A DNA stretch of 56,829 nt from Betaproteobacteria bacterium (GCA_947467435.1 CANIIA010000007.1:1-56829), one strand, 5' to 3'; positions 19,021 through 32,576 are shown, counted from the stretch's first letter. Notes: generated by a model not told the origin, from the sequence alone. Numbers and translations: made by a program.

Positions 19021-19643
19021 GCATCGCGCAGAGCTTATCCGCTGGATTGGATGCGCTCGGATTATCCTTCGATGCAGCGATCCAATTAAAACTTTTAAGT
19101 TATATCAATCTGCTCGACAAATGGAACCGCACGTACAACCTGACGGCGATACGCGAACCGGAACGGATGGTGGCTTATCATCTGCTCGATTCGTTAGCGG
19201 TGCTCACGCATCTACCCGCGGGCCACTTAGCTGATATCGGTTCGGGCGGGGGCTTGCCCGGATTGCCGATTGCCATCGCTCAACCCGCGCGCCAAGTGAG
19301 CGTGAACGACAGCAATACAAAAAAAGCCGCCTTCATGCGCCAAGCATGTATTGAACTGGAATTGAACAACGTACAAGTGTATGCGGGCCGTGCACAAGCA
19401 TGGCAACCCAGCACGCTGTTCGATGTGGTGATCTCGCGTGCTTTTTCAGAGATCGCAGACTTTATTGCAGCGAGCCGACATTTACTCAAACCCGGTGGCA
19501 TCTTTGCAGCGATGAAGGGCATCGATCCGCACGCGGAGTTGGCGACCTTGCCGCAGGATATCGAAGTACTAAATACCATCCACTTGCAGGTACCGGGGCT
19601 CGATGCATCGCGCTGCCTGATTTTATTGCGCGTTGGGAGCTGA
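19017..19643 (+). CDS. rsmG: 16S rRNA (guanine-N7) methyltransferase RsmG
   Basis: RsmG methylates G527 of 16S rRNA (E. coli numbering) using S-adenosylmethionine. It has 208 residues with the family pattern [35 protein letters not shown] and the SAM-binding loop [16 protein letters not shown] (about 73-88). GTG 19017 overlaps the mnmG stop (GTGA), pointing to coupled translation. parA follows after six bases. Confidence 0.95.
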   Translation: MSIAQSLSAGLDALGLSFDAAIQLKLLSYINLLDKWNRTYNLTAIREPERMVAYHLLDSLAVLTHLPAGHLADIGSGGGLPGLPIAIAQPARQVSVNDSNTKKAAFMRQACIELELNNVQVYAGRAQAWQPSTLFDVVISRAFSEIADFIAASRHLLKPGGIFAAMKGIDPHAELATLPQDIEVLNTIHLQVPGLDASRCLILLRVGS

Positions 19644-19649
19644 GCACAG

Positions 19650-20426
19650 ATGACGCAAGTCTTGGCAGTTGTGAATCAAAAAGGCGGGGTGGGTAAAACC
19701 ACCACCACAGTGAACCTAGCTGCTGCATTGGCAGGCTTAGGCGAACGGGTATTACTGATCGATCTCGATCCACAAGGTAATGCCACGATGGGCAGTGGGA
19801 TCGATAAACGAACCCTGAAGCACAGCGTGTATGACGTGCTGGTTGGTATCGCCGAACTCACCGCGGCGCGCACCAGCAGCGCAAAAGGGGGTTATCACGT
19901 CTTACCGGCAAATCGAGAATTGGCCGGCGCAGAAATCGAACTCGTATCACTCGAACAACGTGAACAACGCCTACGACTCGCCATCGATACCGTCGCGCAA
20001 GAATACGATTGGGTGTTATTAGATTGTCCGCCATCACTGTCGTTACTCACCATCAATGGACTCGTCGCGGCGCAAGCGGTGTTGATTCCAATGCAGTGTG
20101 AGTATTACGCGCTGGAGGGGTTGTCTGATTTAGTCAGCACCTTAAAACGCGTGCGCGCCAACCTAAATCCAAAATTAGAAATCGGTGGGCTGGTACGCAC
20201 GATGTTTGATCCGCGCAATACATTGGCACTACAAGTGTCGGCACAACTTGAACAGCACTTTGCCGATAAAGTATTCAACACACTCATCCCGCGAAATATC
20301 CGCTTGGCGGAAGCACCAAGCTTTGGCGTACCCGCCGTCATTTGGGACCCCACCTCGCGCGGGGCACAAGCCTATGTGGCCTTAGCAAAAGAACTGCTCG
20401 CGCGATTTAGTACACAAGCTAAATAG
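19650..20426 (+). CDS. parA: Chromosome partitioning ATPase ParA
   Basis: ParA is a nucleoid-bound ATPase that moves ParB-parS complexes to segregate origins. It has 258 residues with a deviant Walker A KGGVGKTTTTVNLAAALA (from residue 11) containing the signature lysine, and Walker A' / B elements LLIDLDPQGNATMG and WVLLDCPPSLSLLT. It is a short, Soj-type ParA without an N-terminal HTH. It lies in mnmG-rsmG-parA-parB order, 46 bp before parB. Confidence 0.96.
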   Translation: MTQVLAVVNQKGGVGKTTTTVNLAAALAGLGERVLLIDLDPQGNATMGSGIDKRTLKHSVYDVLVGIAELTAARTSSAKGGYHVLPANRELAGAEIELVSLEQREQRLRLAIDTVAQEYDWVLLDCPPSLSLLTINGLVAAQAVLIPMQCEYYALEGLSDLVSTLKRVRANLNPKLEIGGLVRTMFDPRNTLALQVSAQLEQHFADKVFNTLIPRNIRLAEAPSFGVPAVIWDPTSRGAQAYVALAKELLARFSTQAK

Positions 20427-20472
20427 ACGACGAACAACGACAACATCAAGAACGACCAAAAAAGACAACACC

Positions 20473-21327
20473 ATGATTAAACCGAAGGGTCTTGGACGCG
20501 GACTGGACGCGCTGCTTGGCAGCGAAGCACCGGCAAAAAACGATACGCTCACGAACTTGGCGGTCGAAAAAATTCAGCCCGGCAAATACCAACCGCGATC
20601 ACAAATGAATCAAACGGCACTGGCCGAATTAGCTGCTTCGATAAAAGCGCAAGGTTTGATGCAGCCGGTCTTGGTTAGACCGATTGGACGAGACCGTTAC
20701 GAATTGATCGCGGGTGAGCGTCGCTGGCGGGCTTCGCAACTGGCCGGACTGGATCAGATCCCAGCTTTGGTGCGCGAAGTACCAGACGAGGCCACGCTGG
20801 CCATGGCGCTGATCGAAAACATTCAACGCGAAGATTTGAACCCCATGGAAGAAGCGCTGGGGTTACAGCGCTTGGTGGATGAATTTAAGCTGACCCACCA
20901 GCAAGCAGCGGACGCAGTGGGGCGATCCCGCAGTGCAGCAAGTAATTTGCTGCGGCTACTTAACCTGAGCAAAGCGGTGCAAACGCAGTTGATGTCGGGT
21001 GAGTTAGAAATGGGTCACGCAAGGGCGATATTGGCCTTGGACAACGCGCGTCAAGTCGAGGCGGCGAATCGCGTGATTGCGGGTCAACTGTCGGTACGAG
21101 AAACCGAAACCCTGGTGCAGCAATGGTTGGGAGAAAAAACCGCGGCGGCGCGCAAAAAAGCGCGCAAAACCGACCGAGACCTCGCACGGCTACAAGAAGA
21201 AGCTGCCGAAAATATTGGCACAGCCGTCGAGATCAAACCGGGCGCCAAAGGTCGCGGCAAGTTAGTGCTGCATTACGTCAGCTTCGAGCATCTGGATGAG
21301 CTTCTTGCTCGGCTGAAGGCACGCTGA
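20473..21327 (+). CDS. parB: Chromosome partitioning protein ParB
   Basis: ParB is a CTP-dependent DNA clamp that loads at parS. It has 284 residues. The N-terminus KGLGRGLDALLG is the ParA-contact region. The CTP-binding segment includes IAGERRWRAS (about 79-88) and ENIQREDLNPMEEA (about 115-128). The HTH (about 130-170) reads LTHQQAADAVGRSRSAASNLLRLL. A basic linker and dimerisation domain follow. Likely targets are the two parS sites at 17022 and 17069. Confidence 0.96.
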   Translation: MIKPKGLGRGLDALLGSEAPAKNDTLTNLAVEKIQPGKYQPRSQMNQTALAELAASIKAQGLMQPVLVRPIGRDRYELIAGERRWRASQLAGLDQIPALVREVPDEATLAMALIENIQREDLNPMEEALGLQRLVDEFKLTHQQAADAVGRSRSAASNLLRLLNLSKAVQTQLMSGELEMGHARAILALDNARQVEAANRVIAGQLSVRETETLVQQWLGEKTAAARKKARKTDRDLARLQEEAAENIGTAVEIKPGAKGRGKLVLHYVSFEHLDELLARLKAR

Positions 21328-21331
21328 CACT

Positions 21332-21361
21332 TTGACTTTTTCGCTGATTTCCGAATAGAAT
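21332..21361 (+). promoter_or_regulatory. Probable sigma70 promoter of the ATP synthase operon
   Basis: TTGACT (21332-21337) and TAGAAT (21356-21361) are separated by 18 bp, each one mismatch from consensus. The site begins four bases after the parB stop and lies 25 bp before the atpI ATG. It would allow atp transcription independent of the par operon. Confidence 0.65.
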
Positions 21362-21386
21362 CCAAGGCTTCGCTGCACTAGCGCCC

Positions 21387-21758
21387 ATGGTTTTGCCGCT
21401 CAAGAAACAATTAGTGCGGTTTTTGGGCATACAGATAGCGATGTTGTTAGTTGCTGTCATCGGCCTTGCAGTGGCCGGTCGGATGCAAGACCTGCTCGGG
21501 GCGGCCTTAGGCTTTGCGGCTGGCAGTTCGGGTGCGGTGGTATTTGTATTGTTACAAACACTGCTGGATGTGTGCGGTGCAGACCGAAGTCGCAAGAAAG
21601 CGTTGCTTGCGATGATTGCGGCGGAAGCCGCGCGGTTGGCAACAACCATCGGCATGTTGATGTGGGCGCTACGCAGCGTCAGCAGCGAAAGTGCAGTTGC
21701 AGTGATTGCCGCATTTGTAGCAAGCGTGATGGCCTATACGTTAATGTTGTTGTTCTGA
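21387..21758 (+). CDS. atpI: ATP synthase subunit I (AtpI)
   Basis: AtpI is a small membrane protein that helps assemble the c-ring and is encoded first in many atp operons. It has 123 residues and four predicted hydrophobic segments (around 12-30, 35-55, 72-92, 100-122) separated by a basic loop (DRSRKK). The identity rests on length, topology and position directly before atpB, because the sequence of this family is weakly conserved. A 159-bp spacer separates it from atpB. Confidence 0.85.
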   Translation: MVLPLKKQLVRFLGIQIAMLLVAVIGLAVAGRMQDLLGAALGFAAGSSGAVVFVLLQTLLDVCGADRSRKKALLAMIAAEAARLATTIGMLMWALRSVSSESAVAVIAAFVASVMAYTLMLLF

Positions 21759-21770
21759 GCCACGCGTTGA

Positions 21771-22718
<948 letters not shown>

Positions 22719-22768
22719 GTCTCGTGACACATACATCAACACGATCTCTTTATTCAGACTTCGCTTAG

Positions 22769-23062
<294 letters not shown>

Positions 23063-23084
23063 TCCCACTGCGCGAGGACATCGC

Positions 23085-23555
23085 ATGAACATTAATGCGA
23101 CACTCATCGCTCAGGCGATCTCGTTCGCGATTCTGATCGGGTTCACGGTTAAGTTTGTTTGGCCGTTACTGATTGATGCTATCGACGAGCGCAATAAGCG
23201 CATTGCAGATGGCTTAGCGGCAGCAGACGCCGGACATCGTGCCCTACACGAAGCGCGTGAACGAGGTGATTTGCAAGTGCGCGAGTCGCACGAACGTGCC
23301 ACGGAAATCATGCTGCAAGCGGATAAGCGCGTGGCACAAGTGATCGATGAAGCCAAAGCCAACGCTAAAGCTGAAGCCGACCGCATGTTAGCGGCTGCGC
23401 GTGCCGAAATTGCGCAAGAAGCCGCACGTGCCCGCGATGCCTTACGCGAACAAGTCGCAGCGCTTGCGGTGGCCGGTGCAACCCAGATTTTGCAACGTGA
23501 AGTCGACGCGAAAGCCCACGCTGAATTGCTGGATCGCTTGAAGAAGCAACTCTGA
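23085..23555 (+). CDS. atpF: F1Fo ATP synthase subunit b
   Basis: Subunit b is the peripheral stalk linking Fo to F1. It has 156 residues: one N-terminal membrane helix ([26 protein letters not shown]), then a long charged, Ala-rich coiled coil. The length and the WPLL..AIDER junction match proteobacterial b subunits. It ends three bases before the atpH start. Confidence 0.95.
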   Translation: MNINATLIAQAISFAILIGFTVKFVWPLLIDAIDERNKRIADGLAAADAGHRALHEARERGDLQVRESHERATEIMLQADKRVAQVIDEAKANAKAEADRMLAAARAEIAQEAARARDALREQVAALAVAGATQILQREVDAKAHAELLDRLKKQL

Positions 23556-23558
23556 ACC

Positions 23559-24095
23559 ATGAGCGAACCTAGCACCATTGCGCGACCCTATGCTGAGGCA
23601 GTGTTTCGTCTGGCTCAAGCAGAAGGAAAACTCGCCGAATGGGCAGACATGCTCGGTGATCTTGCGCACGTTGCTGTGGATGCTCGCATGCAAGATGCAG
23701 TGAGCGATCCCAAGCGTTCGGCAGAGCAAGTGAGTGCGTTATTTACGCAAACCCTCGCGGGTCGCTTAAATCAAGAAGCCAATAATTTCGTGCGCGTACT
23801 TGCTGATAACCGGCGCATGAGTTTGTTGCCGTTTATTTATGATCAATTCAATACGCTGAAGCACGAGAGTGAAGGCTTGGTCGAAGCGCACATCACCTCA
23901 GCGTTTGAACTCAATGCAACGCAATTGGCCGAGCTCGTCGCGCAGATGGAAAAACACACTGGACGCCGCGTTCAAGCCAAGGTGAGTGTCGATAAAACGC
24001 TCATCGGTGGGGTCAGAATAGTGATCGGCGATAAAGTGATCGATGGATCGGTGCAAGCGCAACTCGACGTCCTTGAGCACGCGCTCAAAGCTTAA
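23559..24095 (+). CDS. atpH: F1Fo ATP synthase subunit delta
   Basis: Delta sits on top of F1 and binds the b stalk. It has 178 residues, opening with [15 protein letters not shown] and ending in the conserved [33 protein letters not shown]. Position between atpF and atpA is canonical, with a 20-bp gap to atpA containing TAGGAG. Confidence 0.96.
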   Translation: MSEPSTIARPYAEAVFRLAQAEGKLAEWADMLGDLAHVAVDARMQDAVSDPKRSAEQVSALFTQTLAGRLNQEANNFVRVLADNRRMSLLPFIYDQFNTLKHESEGLVEAHITSAFELNATQLAELVAQMEKHTGRRVQAKVSVDKTLIGGVRIVIGDKVIDGSVQAQLDVLEHALKA

Positions 24096-24115
24096 GAAAG
24101 TTTCTAGGAGCAGTC

Positions 24116-25663
24116 ATGCAACTTAATCCTTCCGAAATTTCGGACCTCATCAAGAACCGGATTCAAAACCTCGATGCCGCTGCGCAAATGCGCACGCAAG
24201 GCTCGGTGGTTTCTGTGACCGACGGAATTTGCCGCATTCACGGTTTGTCAGACGTGATGCAAGGCGAGATGCTTGAATTTCCGGGCGACACGTTTGGTCT
24301 GGCGCTTAACCTTGAACGCGACTCAGTCGGCGCGGTGATCTTGGGCGAATACGAACATATTTCCGAGGGCGATCCAGTCAAATGCACAGGACAAATTTTG
24401 TCGGTGCCGATTGGTCCAGAACTGATTGGTCGCGTGGTCAACTCTTTGGGTCACCCAATTGACGGTAAGGGCCCGATCAACGCCAAGCTTACGGACGTGA
24501 TTGAAAAAGTTGCACCTGGGGTGATCGCGCGTAAGTCGGTGTCACAGCCAGTGCAAACAGGGATTAAATCCATTGACGCGATGGTGCCAGTCGGTCGTGG
24601 TCAGCGCGAATTGATTATCGGTGACCGTCAAACGGGTAAGACGGCAGTCGCCATCGACGCCATCATCAATCAAAAGGGTAAAGACCTCTTTTGTATTTAC
24701 GTGGCGATTGGTCAAAAAGCCTCGACCATTGCGAACGTGGTTCGCAAGCTCGAAGAACACGGCGCGATGGCGTACACCATTGTCGTGGCAGCCACCGCAT
24801 CGGAATCTGCAGCGATGCAATACATCGCACCGTACTCTGGTTGCACCATGGGTGAATACTTCCGTGATCGCGGTCAAGACGCCTTGATTGTGTATGACGA
24901 CCTCACCAAGCAAGCTTGGGCCTACCGTCAAGTGTCGTTGCTGTTGCGTCGTCCGCCAGGTCGCGAAGCGTATCCGGGTGATGTGTTTTATTTACACTCA
25001 CGTTTGCTCGAGCGTGCAGCTCGAGTCAATGAAGACTACGTTGAAAAATTTACCAAAGGTGCGGTCAAAGGAAAAACCGGCTCGTTAACTGCGCTTCCAG
25101 TGATTGAAACGCAGGCCGGTGACGTTTCAGCGTTTGTGCCAACCAACGTGATTTCAATTACCGACGGACAAATCTTCTTAGAAACTGATTTGTTTAACGC
25201 CGGTATTCGTCCGGCCATTAACGCTGGTATTTCGGTGTCTCGTGTCGGTGGTGCTGCTCAAACTAAAGCGATGAAGCGTAAAGACGTCGGGGCTGGCGTA
25301 CGTTTGTCCCTGGCGCAGTATCGTGAACTCGCTGCGTTTGCGCAGTTTGCTTCCGATTTGGATGAGGCCACACGCAAGCAGCTTGAGCGTGGTCGCATGG
25401 TCACCGAACTGATGAAGCAGCCACAGTACCAGCCGCTCGAAGTCGCGCAGATGGTGTTGACCTTGTTTGCGGTTAACAACGGTTACTTCGATGACATCGA
25501 AGTGAAAAAAGCCTTGGCTGCAGAAAAGAGTTTGCGTGATCACATGCAGTCAAAGTGTTCGTCTTTGATGGCGAGCATCGAAAAGAACAAAGACGTCAGT
25601 GCCGATGATGAAAAAGCCCTGAAAACGGCCATCGAGGACTGGAAGAAAAACGGTATCTGGTAA
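24116..25663 (+). CDS. atpA: F1Fo ATP synthase subunit alpha
   Basis: Alpha is the regulatory, nucleotide-binding subunit of the F1 hexamer. It has 515 residues (family about 513). The P-loop is [18 protein letters not shown] (about 169-186), and the conserved arginine region reads [15 protein letters not shown]. The N-terminus [16 protein letters not shown] is typical of betaproteobacteria. atpG follows after 40 bp. Confidence 0.98.
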   Translation: MQLNPSEISDLIKNRIQNLDAAAQMRTQGSVVSVTDGICRIHGLSDVMQGEMLEFPGDTFGLALNLERDSVGAVILGEYEHISEGDPVKCTGQILSVPIGPELIGRVVNSLGHPIDGKGPINAKLTDVIEKVAPGVIARKSVSQPVQTGIKSIDAMVPVGRGQRELIIGDRQTGKTAVAIDAIINQKGKDLFCIYVAIGQKASTIANVVRKLEEHGAMAYTIVVAATASESAAMQYIAPYSGCTMGEYFRDRGQDALIVYDDLTKQAWAYRQVSLLLRRPPGREAYPGDVFYLHSRLLERAARVNEDYVEKFTKGAVKGKTGSLTALPVIETQAGDVSAFVPTNVISITDGQIFLETDLFNAGIRPAINAGISVSRVGGAAQTKAMKRKDVGAGVRLSLAQYRELAAFAQFASDLDEATRKQLERGRMVTELMKQPQYQPLEVAQMVLTLFAVNNGYFDDIEVKKALAAEKSLRDHMQSKCSSLMASIEKNKDVSADDEKALKTAIEDWKKNGIW

Positions 25664-25703
25664 GACCACAGATTTTTCTTACCTGAACTAGCGGAGCATC
25701 AAT

Positions 25704-28024
<2,321 letters not shown>

Positions 28025-28041
28025 TCGAAAGCCCATCGATC

Positions 28042-28461
28042 ATGGCCCATACCATCCAAGTTGATGTCGTCAGTGCAGAGGCTGAGATTTTTTCGGGCCA
28101 AGCCGAATTCGTGATTCTTCCCGGAGAATCTGGCGAACTGGGTATTTATCCGCGGCATGCACCGCTGATTACGCGTATCAAGCCAGGTTCGGTACGAATT
28201 CAAAAAGTAGGCGGTGAAGAAGAGCTCGTGTTCGTTGCAGGCGGTATTCTCGAAGTGCAGCCCGGCATGGTCACGGTATTGGCCGATACCGCGATACGTG
28301 GACATGATTTAGACGAAGCCAAAGCCAACGAAGCCATCAAACAAGCCGAAGAAGCACGCGCTAAAGCGCGTGACCGCGCTGAAGTGACTACCGTTGAAAA
28401 TGAGCTGGCCATGCTGGCCGCTCAACTGGCGACCATTCGTAAACTGCGTAAGCACCGTTAA
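28042..28461 (+). CDS. atpC: F1Fo ATP synthase subunit epsilon
   Basis: Epsilon is the rotor subunit that couples and inhibits ATPase activity. It has 139 residues: an N-terminal beta sandwich ([34 protein letters not shown]), then a C-terminal helical hairpin rich in Ala, Glu and Lys (about 90-139). It closes the atp operon. A 7-bp stem without a T-run lies at 28471-28493 just downstream. Confidence 0.96.
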   Translation: MAHTIQVDVVSAEAEIFSGQAEFVILPGESGELGIYPRHAPLITRIKPGSVRIQKVGGEEELVFVAGGILEVQPGMVTVLADTAIRGHDLDEAKANEAIKQAEEARAKARDRAEVTTVENELAMLAAQLATIRKLRKHR

Positions 28462-28470
28462 CGTACTGCG

Positions 28471-28493
28471 TGTGACGCGATGGTAACGTCACA
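28471..28493 (+). other. Inverted repeat downstream of atpC
   Basis: TGTGACG and CGTCACA form a 7-bp stem around a 9-nt loop, nine bases after the atpC stop. There is no T-run, so it is not a typical intrinsic terminator; it could be a transcript-stabilising 3' hairpin of the atp mRNA. Confidence 0.35.
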
Positions 28494-28547
28494 TCATCCA
28501 CAGCCATTGAGTCGCTGCGTGGCTTGCCGTACGAAGGCAGCGCGCAA

Positions 28548-29336
28548 GTGAAACCATTACAAGAAATCGATGCCCGCAATATTCGCGGGCTATTTTTTGA
28601 TATCGATGACACGCTGACTACCGATGGTCAGCTCACCGCTGAAGCGTACGCCGCGCTAGCACGATGGCATAACAGTGGTCGACTGGCGATTCCGATTACT
28701 GGGCGTCCAGCAGGATGGTGCGACCATATTGCGCGCATGTGGCCAGTCGATGCGGTGGTCGGTGAAAACGGTGCATTTTGGTTTGCCTACGATCGAAGCA
28801 AACGCCGTCTCAGCAAACGCTTTTTACAAGATGACGCCACACGCCAGGCGCACCGCTTGCAGTTACAACGCATCGAAAAAGAAATTCTTTTGGCCGTTCC
28901 TGGCTGCGCGGTAGCCTCTGATCAACGATATCGAGAAGCCGATCTCGCGATTGATTTTTGTGAAGACGTGCCTGCGTTATCGATGCAAGCGGTACAACGC
29001 ATTGCTGCGCACATGCGTGCCGCTGGGATGAACGCAAAAATTAGTTCCATTCATGTCAATGGATGGTTTGGTGATTACGACAAGCTGAGCATGACGCGGA
29101 TCTTGATGCGTGAGCACTTTGCCATCGACTTAGACTCGCAGCGTACACACTATGCATTTATCGGTGACTCGCCCAACGATGCGCCGATGTTTGCTTGGTT
29201 TGAGCATTCTGTTGGTGTGGCCAATGTGCAGGAATTTGCCACGCTGATTGAAACCAAGCCACGCTACATCACACCGGGACGCTCAGGTCTTGGCTTTGTT
29301 GAACTCGTTGATCATTTACTCGCCCACACAGGATGA
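28548..29336 (+). CDS. HAD-superfamily (class IIB) phosphatase
   Basis: This is a haloacid dehalogenase-type phosphohydrolase. Motif I is FFDIDDTLTTDG (nucleophile DxDDT), motif II is the Thr of PITGRPAG, and motif IV is FIGDSPNDAPMF. The cap inserted between motifs II and III places it with the Cof / sucrose- and mannosyl-phosphoglycerate-phosphatase-like class IIB enzymes. GTG 28548 is preferred (GAAGG upstream; 262 residues); TTG 28524 would add eight residues. Genes of this type sit downstream of atpC in some betaproteobacteria, but I cannot give a substrate. The TauE gene starts six bases after its stop. Confidence 0.83.
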   Translation: MKPLQEIDARNIRGLFFDIDDTLTTDGQLTAEAYAALARWHNSGRLAIPITGRPAGWCDHIARMWPVDAVVGENGAFWFAYDRSKRRLSKRFLQDDATRQAHRLQLQRIEKEILLAVPGCAVASDQRYREADLAIDFCEDVPALSMQAVQRIAAHMRAAGMNAKISSIHVNGWFGDYDKLSMTRILMREHFAIDLDSQRTHYAFIGDSPNDAPMFAWFEHSVGVANVQEFATLIETKPRYITPGRSGLGFVELVDHLLAHTG

Positions 29337-29342
29337 GCAGGT

Positions 29343-30155
29343 ATGTTTGAACTGTGGTGGATCTATTTGCTGATTGGTGCTGGCGTAGGTTTCATGGCGG
29401 GCCTGTTGGGGATTGGTGGCGGGATGTTACAAGTGCCTCTGATGGTATTTGTGTTTACCGCTAAAAACTATCCGCCAGAACATGTCATGCATATGGCGAT
29501 TGCCACCGCAATGGCGACGATTCCATTCACTGCTGCGGCGAGTGTTAGAGCGCATCATCAACGCAGCAACGTGGACTGGCGCATCGTGCGTTGGATGCTG
29601 CCGGGATTACTCGCAGGTGCTGCCTTGGGTGCGCTCAGTACTGGCGCGATCCCTGGTCGACCGCTGGCGATATTTTTTACCGTGTTTATTTTTTTTGCTG
29701 CGACGAATATGTTTTTCGATATCAGCCCGAAAAGTCGCGCACAACTGCCGGGTGCCATCGGATTACTTTGCTTTGGCACCGTCACTGGCGCGATTTCGAG
29801 TTTTCTTGCCGCCGGCGCTGCGTTTATAACGATTCCGTTTATGACGTGGTGCAGCGTGCCGCTCAAACGTGCCATCGGCACGGCGGCCGCGATTGGTTTT
29901 CCGTTGGGTGTTGCAGGAACGCTGGGTTATGTATGGGGCGGTTGGGCGCGCCCTGGATTACCTGCAGGCACCATCGGATTTATTTACTTGCCAGCATTGG
30001 TACTGATTGTAGTCACGAGTATGCCGATGGCGCCAATCGGCGCACGTGTTTCAGCAGCACTGCCGGTACGACAATTACGCCGCGTGTTTGGCATAGTGTT
30101 GTATGCATTGGTTGGTCGTATGCTGTACACCTTGTGGCAGACAACTGCGCAGTAA
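29343..30155 (+). CDS. TauE/SafE-family (TSUP) sulfite/anion permease
   Basis: This is a polytopic inner-membrane protein of 270 residues with about eight hydrophobic segments. The family hallmark near the N-terminus is GVGFMAGLLGIGGGMLQVPLMV, and a second repeat appears at TGAISSFLAAGAAFITIPFM. The family exports or imports sulfite, sulfoacetate and related organosulfur anions, but members are diverse. It lies six bases after the HAD gene and 31 bases before the CoA-transferase, so it may be in one transcript with both. Confidence 0.88.
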   Translation: MFELWWIYLLIGAGVGFMAGLLGIGGGMLQVPLMVFVFTAKNYPPEHVMHMAIATAMATIPFTAAASVRAHHQRSNVDWRIVRWMLPGLLAGAALGALSTGAIPGRPLAIFFTVFIFFAATNMFFDISPKSRAQLPGAIGLLCFGTVTGAISSFLAAGAAFITIPFMTWCSVPLKRAIGTAAAIGFPLGVAGTLGYVWGGWARPGLPAGTIGFIYLPALVLIVVTSMPMAPIGARVSAALPVRQLRRVFGIVLYALVGRMLYTLWQTTAQ

Positions 30156-30186
30156 ATTTTTCTACTCTCATCACGAAGGATTCAAC

Positions 30187-31410
30187 ATGGCTGGCCCACT
30201 TTCACACATTCGTGTTTTAGATTTATCGCGTGTACTGGCAGGCCCGTGGGCTGGGCAAAACCTGGCAGATTTGGGTGCAGAAGTCATTAAAGTCGAACGA
30301 CCACAATCGGGCGATGATTCGCGCGCGTTTGGACCGCCTTGGATCAAAGACGCGCAAGGCAAAGATACGCGTGATTCGGCTTACTTTACCGCAGCCAATC
30401 GCGGCAAAAAATCCATCACCCTGAATCTATCTAAACCCGAAGGACAAGCGATTGTGCGTGAACTCGCACAACGTAGTGATGTATTGATCGAGAACTATAA
30501 GTACGGTGACTTGGCGCGTTATGGCTTGGGTTATGACGATCTAAAAAAACTCAATCCACGATTAATCTATTGCTCAGTGACCGGCTTTGGACAAACTGGA
30601 CCGTACAAAGAACATCCAGGCTACGACTTTATGGTGCAAGGCATGGGCGGCATGATGAGCGTGACTGGTGAACCCGATGGTGCGCCTGGTGGTGGTCCGC
30701 AGCGTGCAGGTGTGCCGGTGGCAGACATCATTACAGGGATGTACGCCTCGATAGCGATTTGTGCCGCAATTGCGCATCGCGCAGAAACTGGCGTTGGTCA
30801 ACATCTAGATTTAGCGTTGCTCGATTCGCAGATTGCCTTGTTGGCTTATCAAAATACCAACTACTTTGCCACCGGTGTCGCACCAAAACGCATTGGTAAT
30901 TTGCATCCAAATATCGTGCCGTATCAACCGTTCAAAACGGCCGATGGCGATGTGATTTTGGCTTGTGGTAACGATAATTTATATCGAAAATTTTGCGAAG
31001 CAGCGGGTTGTACAGAACTGGCGACCGATGCGCGCTTCATCAACAACGGTAAGCGCGTCGAACATCGCGCTGAACTCACGCGCTTGTTAGGTGAAGTGTT
31101 TTCTAAACGCACCACACGCGACTGGGTGACGCTCCTAGAAGCAGCTGGCGTACCGAACGGTCCCATCAATACATTGGCGCAGGTCTATGAAGAACCTCAA
31201 GTCAAGGCGCGCGGCATTCGTGTTGAAATGCCACATCCGGTCGCGGGTTCGGTTTCGACGGTAGCTAGCCCGATGCGTTTTTCTGCAACGCCAGTCGAAT
31301 ATAAGCAAGCCCCGCCAGTATTAGGCGAACATACCGAAGAAGTGCTGCAACAAATATTAGGCAAAACAGCGCAAGAGATGACTCAGTTGCGTAGCGACGG
31401 AATTGTGTAA
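30187..31410 (+). CDS. CaiB/BaiF family class III CoA-transferase
   Basis: This enzyme transfers CoA between carboxylic acids. It has 407 residues from ATG 30187 with GAAGGA upstream. The N-terminus HIRVLDLSRVLAGPWAGQNLADLGAEVIKVERP is typical, and the catalytic aspartate is D180 in GVPVADIITGMYA, equivalent to the active Asp of formyl-CoA transferase. GTGPYKEHPGYDFMVQ-like sequence and VGQHLDLALLDSQIALL add support. It is convergent with azlD, whose end lies 12 bp away. It could activate the acid handled by the divergon to the right, but this is inference. Confidence 0.92.
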   Translation: MAGPLSHIRVLDLSRVLAGPWAGQNLADLGAEVIKVERPQSGDDSRAFGPPWIKDAQGKDTRDSAYFTAANRGKKSITLNLSKPEGQAIVRELAQRSDVLIENYKYGDLARYGLGYDDLKKLNPRLIYCSVTGFGQTGPYKEHPGYDFMVQGMGGMMSVTGEPDGAPGGGPQRAGVPVADIITGMYASIAICAAIAHRAETGVGQHLDLALLDSQIALLAYQNTNYFATGVAPKRIGNLHPNIVPYQPFKTADGDVILACGNDNLYRKFCEAAGCTELATDARFINNGKRVEHRAELTRLLGEVFSKRTTRDWVTLLEAAGVPNGPINTLAQVYEEPQVKARGIRVEMPHPVAGSVSTVASPMRFSATPVEYKQAPPVLGEHTEEVLQQILGKTAQEMTQLRSDGIV

Positions 31411-31422
31411 AACCGGCGACGC

Positions 31423-31758
31423 TTAGCTCAAGAGGCGCAATGCATACAAAGTTGCGCCACTCGAAATCACACCCAACAGAAGATTTTTTCGGGTGAGAAA
31501 AAAATAAACGATCAGCGCAACGCCAGCACTGGCTAAACGCTCCCACAGTGCGGTGGCTTCGAGGCTGCCGGTGGGTAAAAAAATCACCCGGCTAATCAGA
31601 CCCGCGAGCATGGCAAACGCCACGCAACTGATCCAAGAAAACAACGCGCTTTCCGTCGAAATTTTTGCCGCAACAGCAACGCCTGCGGCACGCCAAAAAT
31701 AGGTACACACGCCGGCTAAAACCACCAAGTAGGCATAGCTATCGTTGATCAAGAACAT
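31423..31758 (-). CDS. azlD: AzlD-family branched-chain amino acid exporter small subunit
   Basis: This is a small membrane protein of 111 residues with about four hydrophobic segments, from the start MFLINDSYAYLVVLAGVCTYFWRA. The length, topology and position directly after an AzlC homologue identify it as AzlD, the small partner of the AzlCD (YgaZH-type) amino-acid exporter. The outer reading frame reaches 31851 but would overlap azlC. It is the last gene of the leftward arm of the GntR divergon. Confidence 0.82.
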   Translation of the reverse strand: MFLINDSYAYLVVLAGVCTYFWRAAGVAVAAKISTESALFSWISCVAFAMLAGLISRVIFLPTGSLEATALWERLASAGVALIVYFFLTRKNLLLGVISSGATLYALRLLS

Positions 31759-31763
31759 CGTAT

Positions 31764-32576
31764 TTACGCCTGCCTTGTTTTGTGTTGCCAGTATCGATGT
31801 AACCACCACGCGACACTGCCGCCGATCACACCGCTGAGCAGCACACTCCACTGCGCACTCACCAGATGCACGAGCGGTCCACAGATCGCACCAGCAACCA
31901 GTGCAAGGCGACCGATGCCTGTGCGTGTTTCACCACTGAGGATCAACAAAAAGTAAATCGGGCTCATCAATACAAACGCCAACTGCGCGTTGGCTGGAAG
32001 TAAATCACCTGCAACATAACCAATCCAAGAAGCGATCAGCGAACTCACCATCAAGGTGAGGGTAAAGCCAAAGTAATACGCTAAGCGTTGTGCGGGTGGC
32101 ATTTCCGGCAGACGCGACATACACCACGCCCAGCCGCTGATCGAGAGTAAATGCGCCGCGGCGTAATGACGCCAAGACACGACGCGCGCTTCGCGTAACA
32201 ACGGCATGAAGGCAACCGTCATCGGTAAAAACCGAATAGCCGAGAGTGTGACAGTAAGCAAAATGACAAAGAACGATGCGCCAAGTGTGTGCATCTCAAC
32301 CAAAATTAATTGACCAGGCAAGGCCCAAATCGTTAAGGTCGATAGCAGGGTGCCGAGTAAAGACAGTTGATGTCCGGCAGCGAGAGCACCAAACCCCAAG
32401 TAACCGGTAACGAGTACCCAACTCGGAATACCGGCAGCAGCACGTACACCGTTTAGCGCGGCGTCTCGTACAACATGTGTTGGCGGTTGGTCGGCGTTGG
32501 GGTGACGCGATGAAGCGCGCTGCGAGTCGATCAGTTGTCTACCTTTGCGCCGGAGTCTTTGACGACTTTCGCCCAA
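31764..32576 (-). CDS. azlC: AzlC-family amino acid exporter large subunit
   Basis: This is an integral membrane protein with about six to seven hydrophobic segments. The AzlC landmarks VLVTGYLGFGALAAG and LPGQLILVEM are visible, as is SAIRFLPMTVAFMPLLR, similar to the family stretch around NARHLLYG. The start is unclear: the first conserved residues lie near base 32480, the only standard start in frame is TTG 32576 (inside the preceding Bug gene), and CTG 32534 overlaps the Bug stop as CTGA. It pairs with azlD five bases downstream. Known AzlCD proteins export branched-chain amino acids or analogues. Confidence 0.82.
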   Translation of the reverse strand: MGESRQRLRRKGRQLIDSQRASSRHPNADQPPTHVVRDAALNGVRAAAGIPSWVLVTGYLGFGALAAGHQLSLLGTLLSTLTIWALPGQLILVEMHTLGASFFVILLTVTLSAIRFLPMTVAFMPLLREARVVSWRHYAAAHLLSISGWAWCMSRLPEMPPAQRLAYYFGFTLTLMVSSLIASWIGYVAGDLLPANAQLAFVLMSPIYFLLILSGETRTGIGRLALVAGAICGPLVHLVSAQWSVLLSGVIGGSVAWWLHRYWQHKTRQA

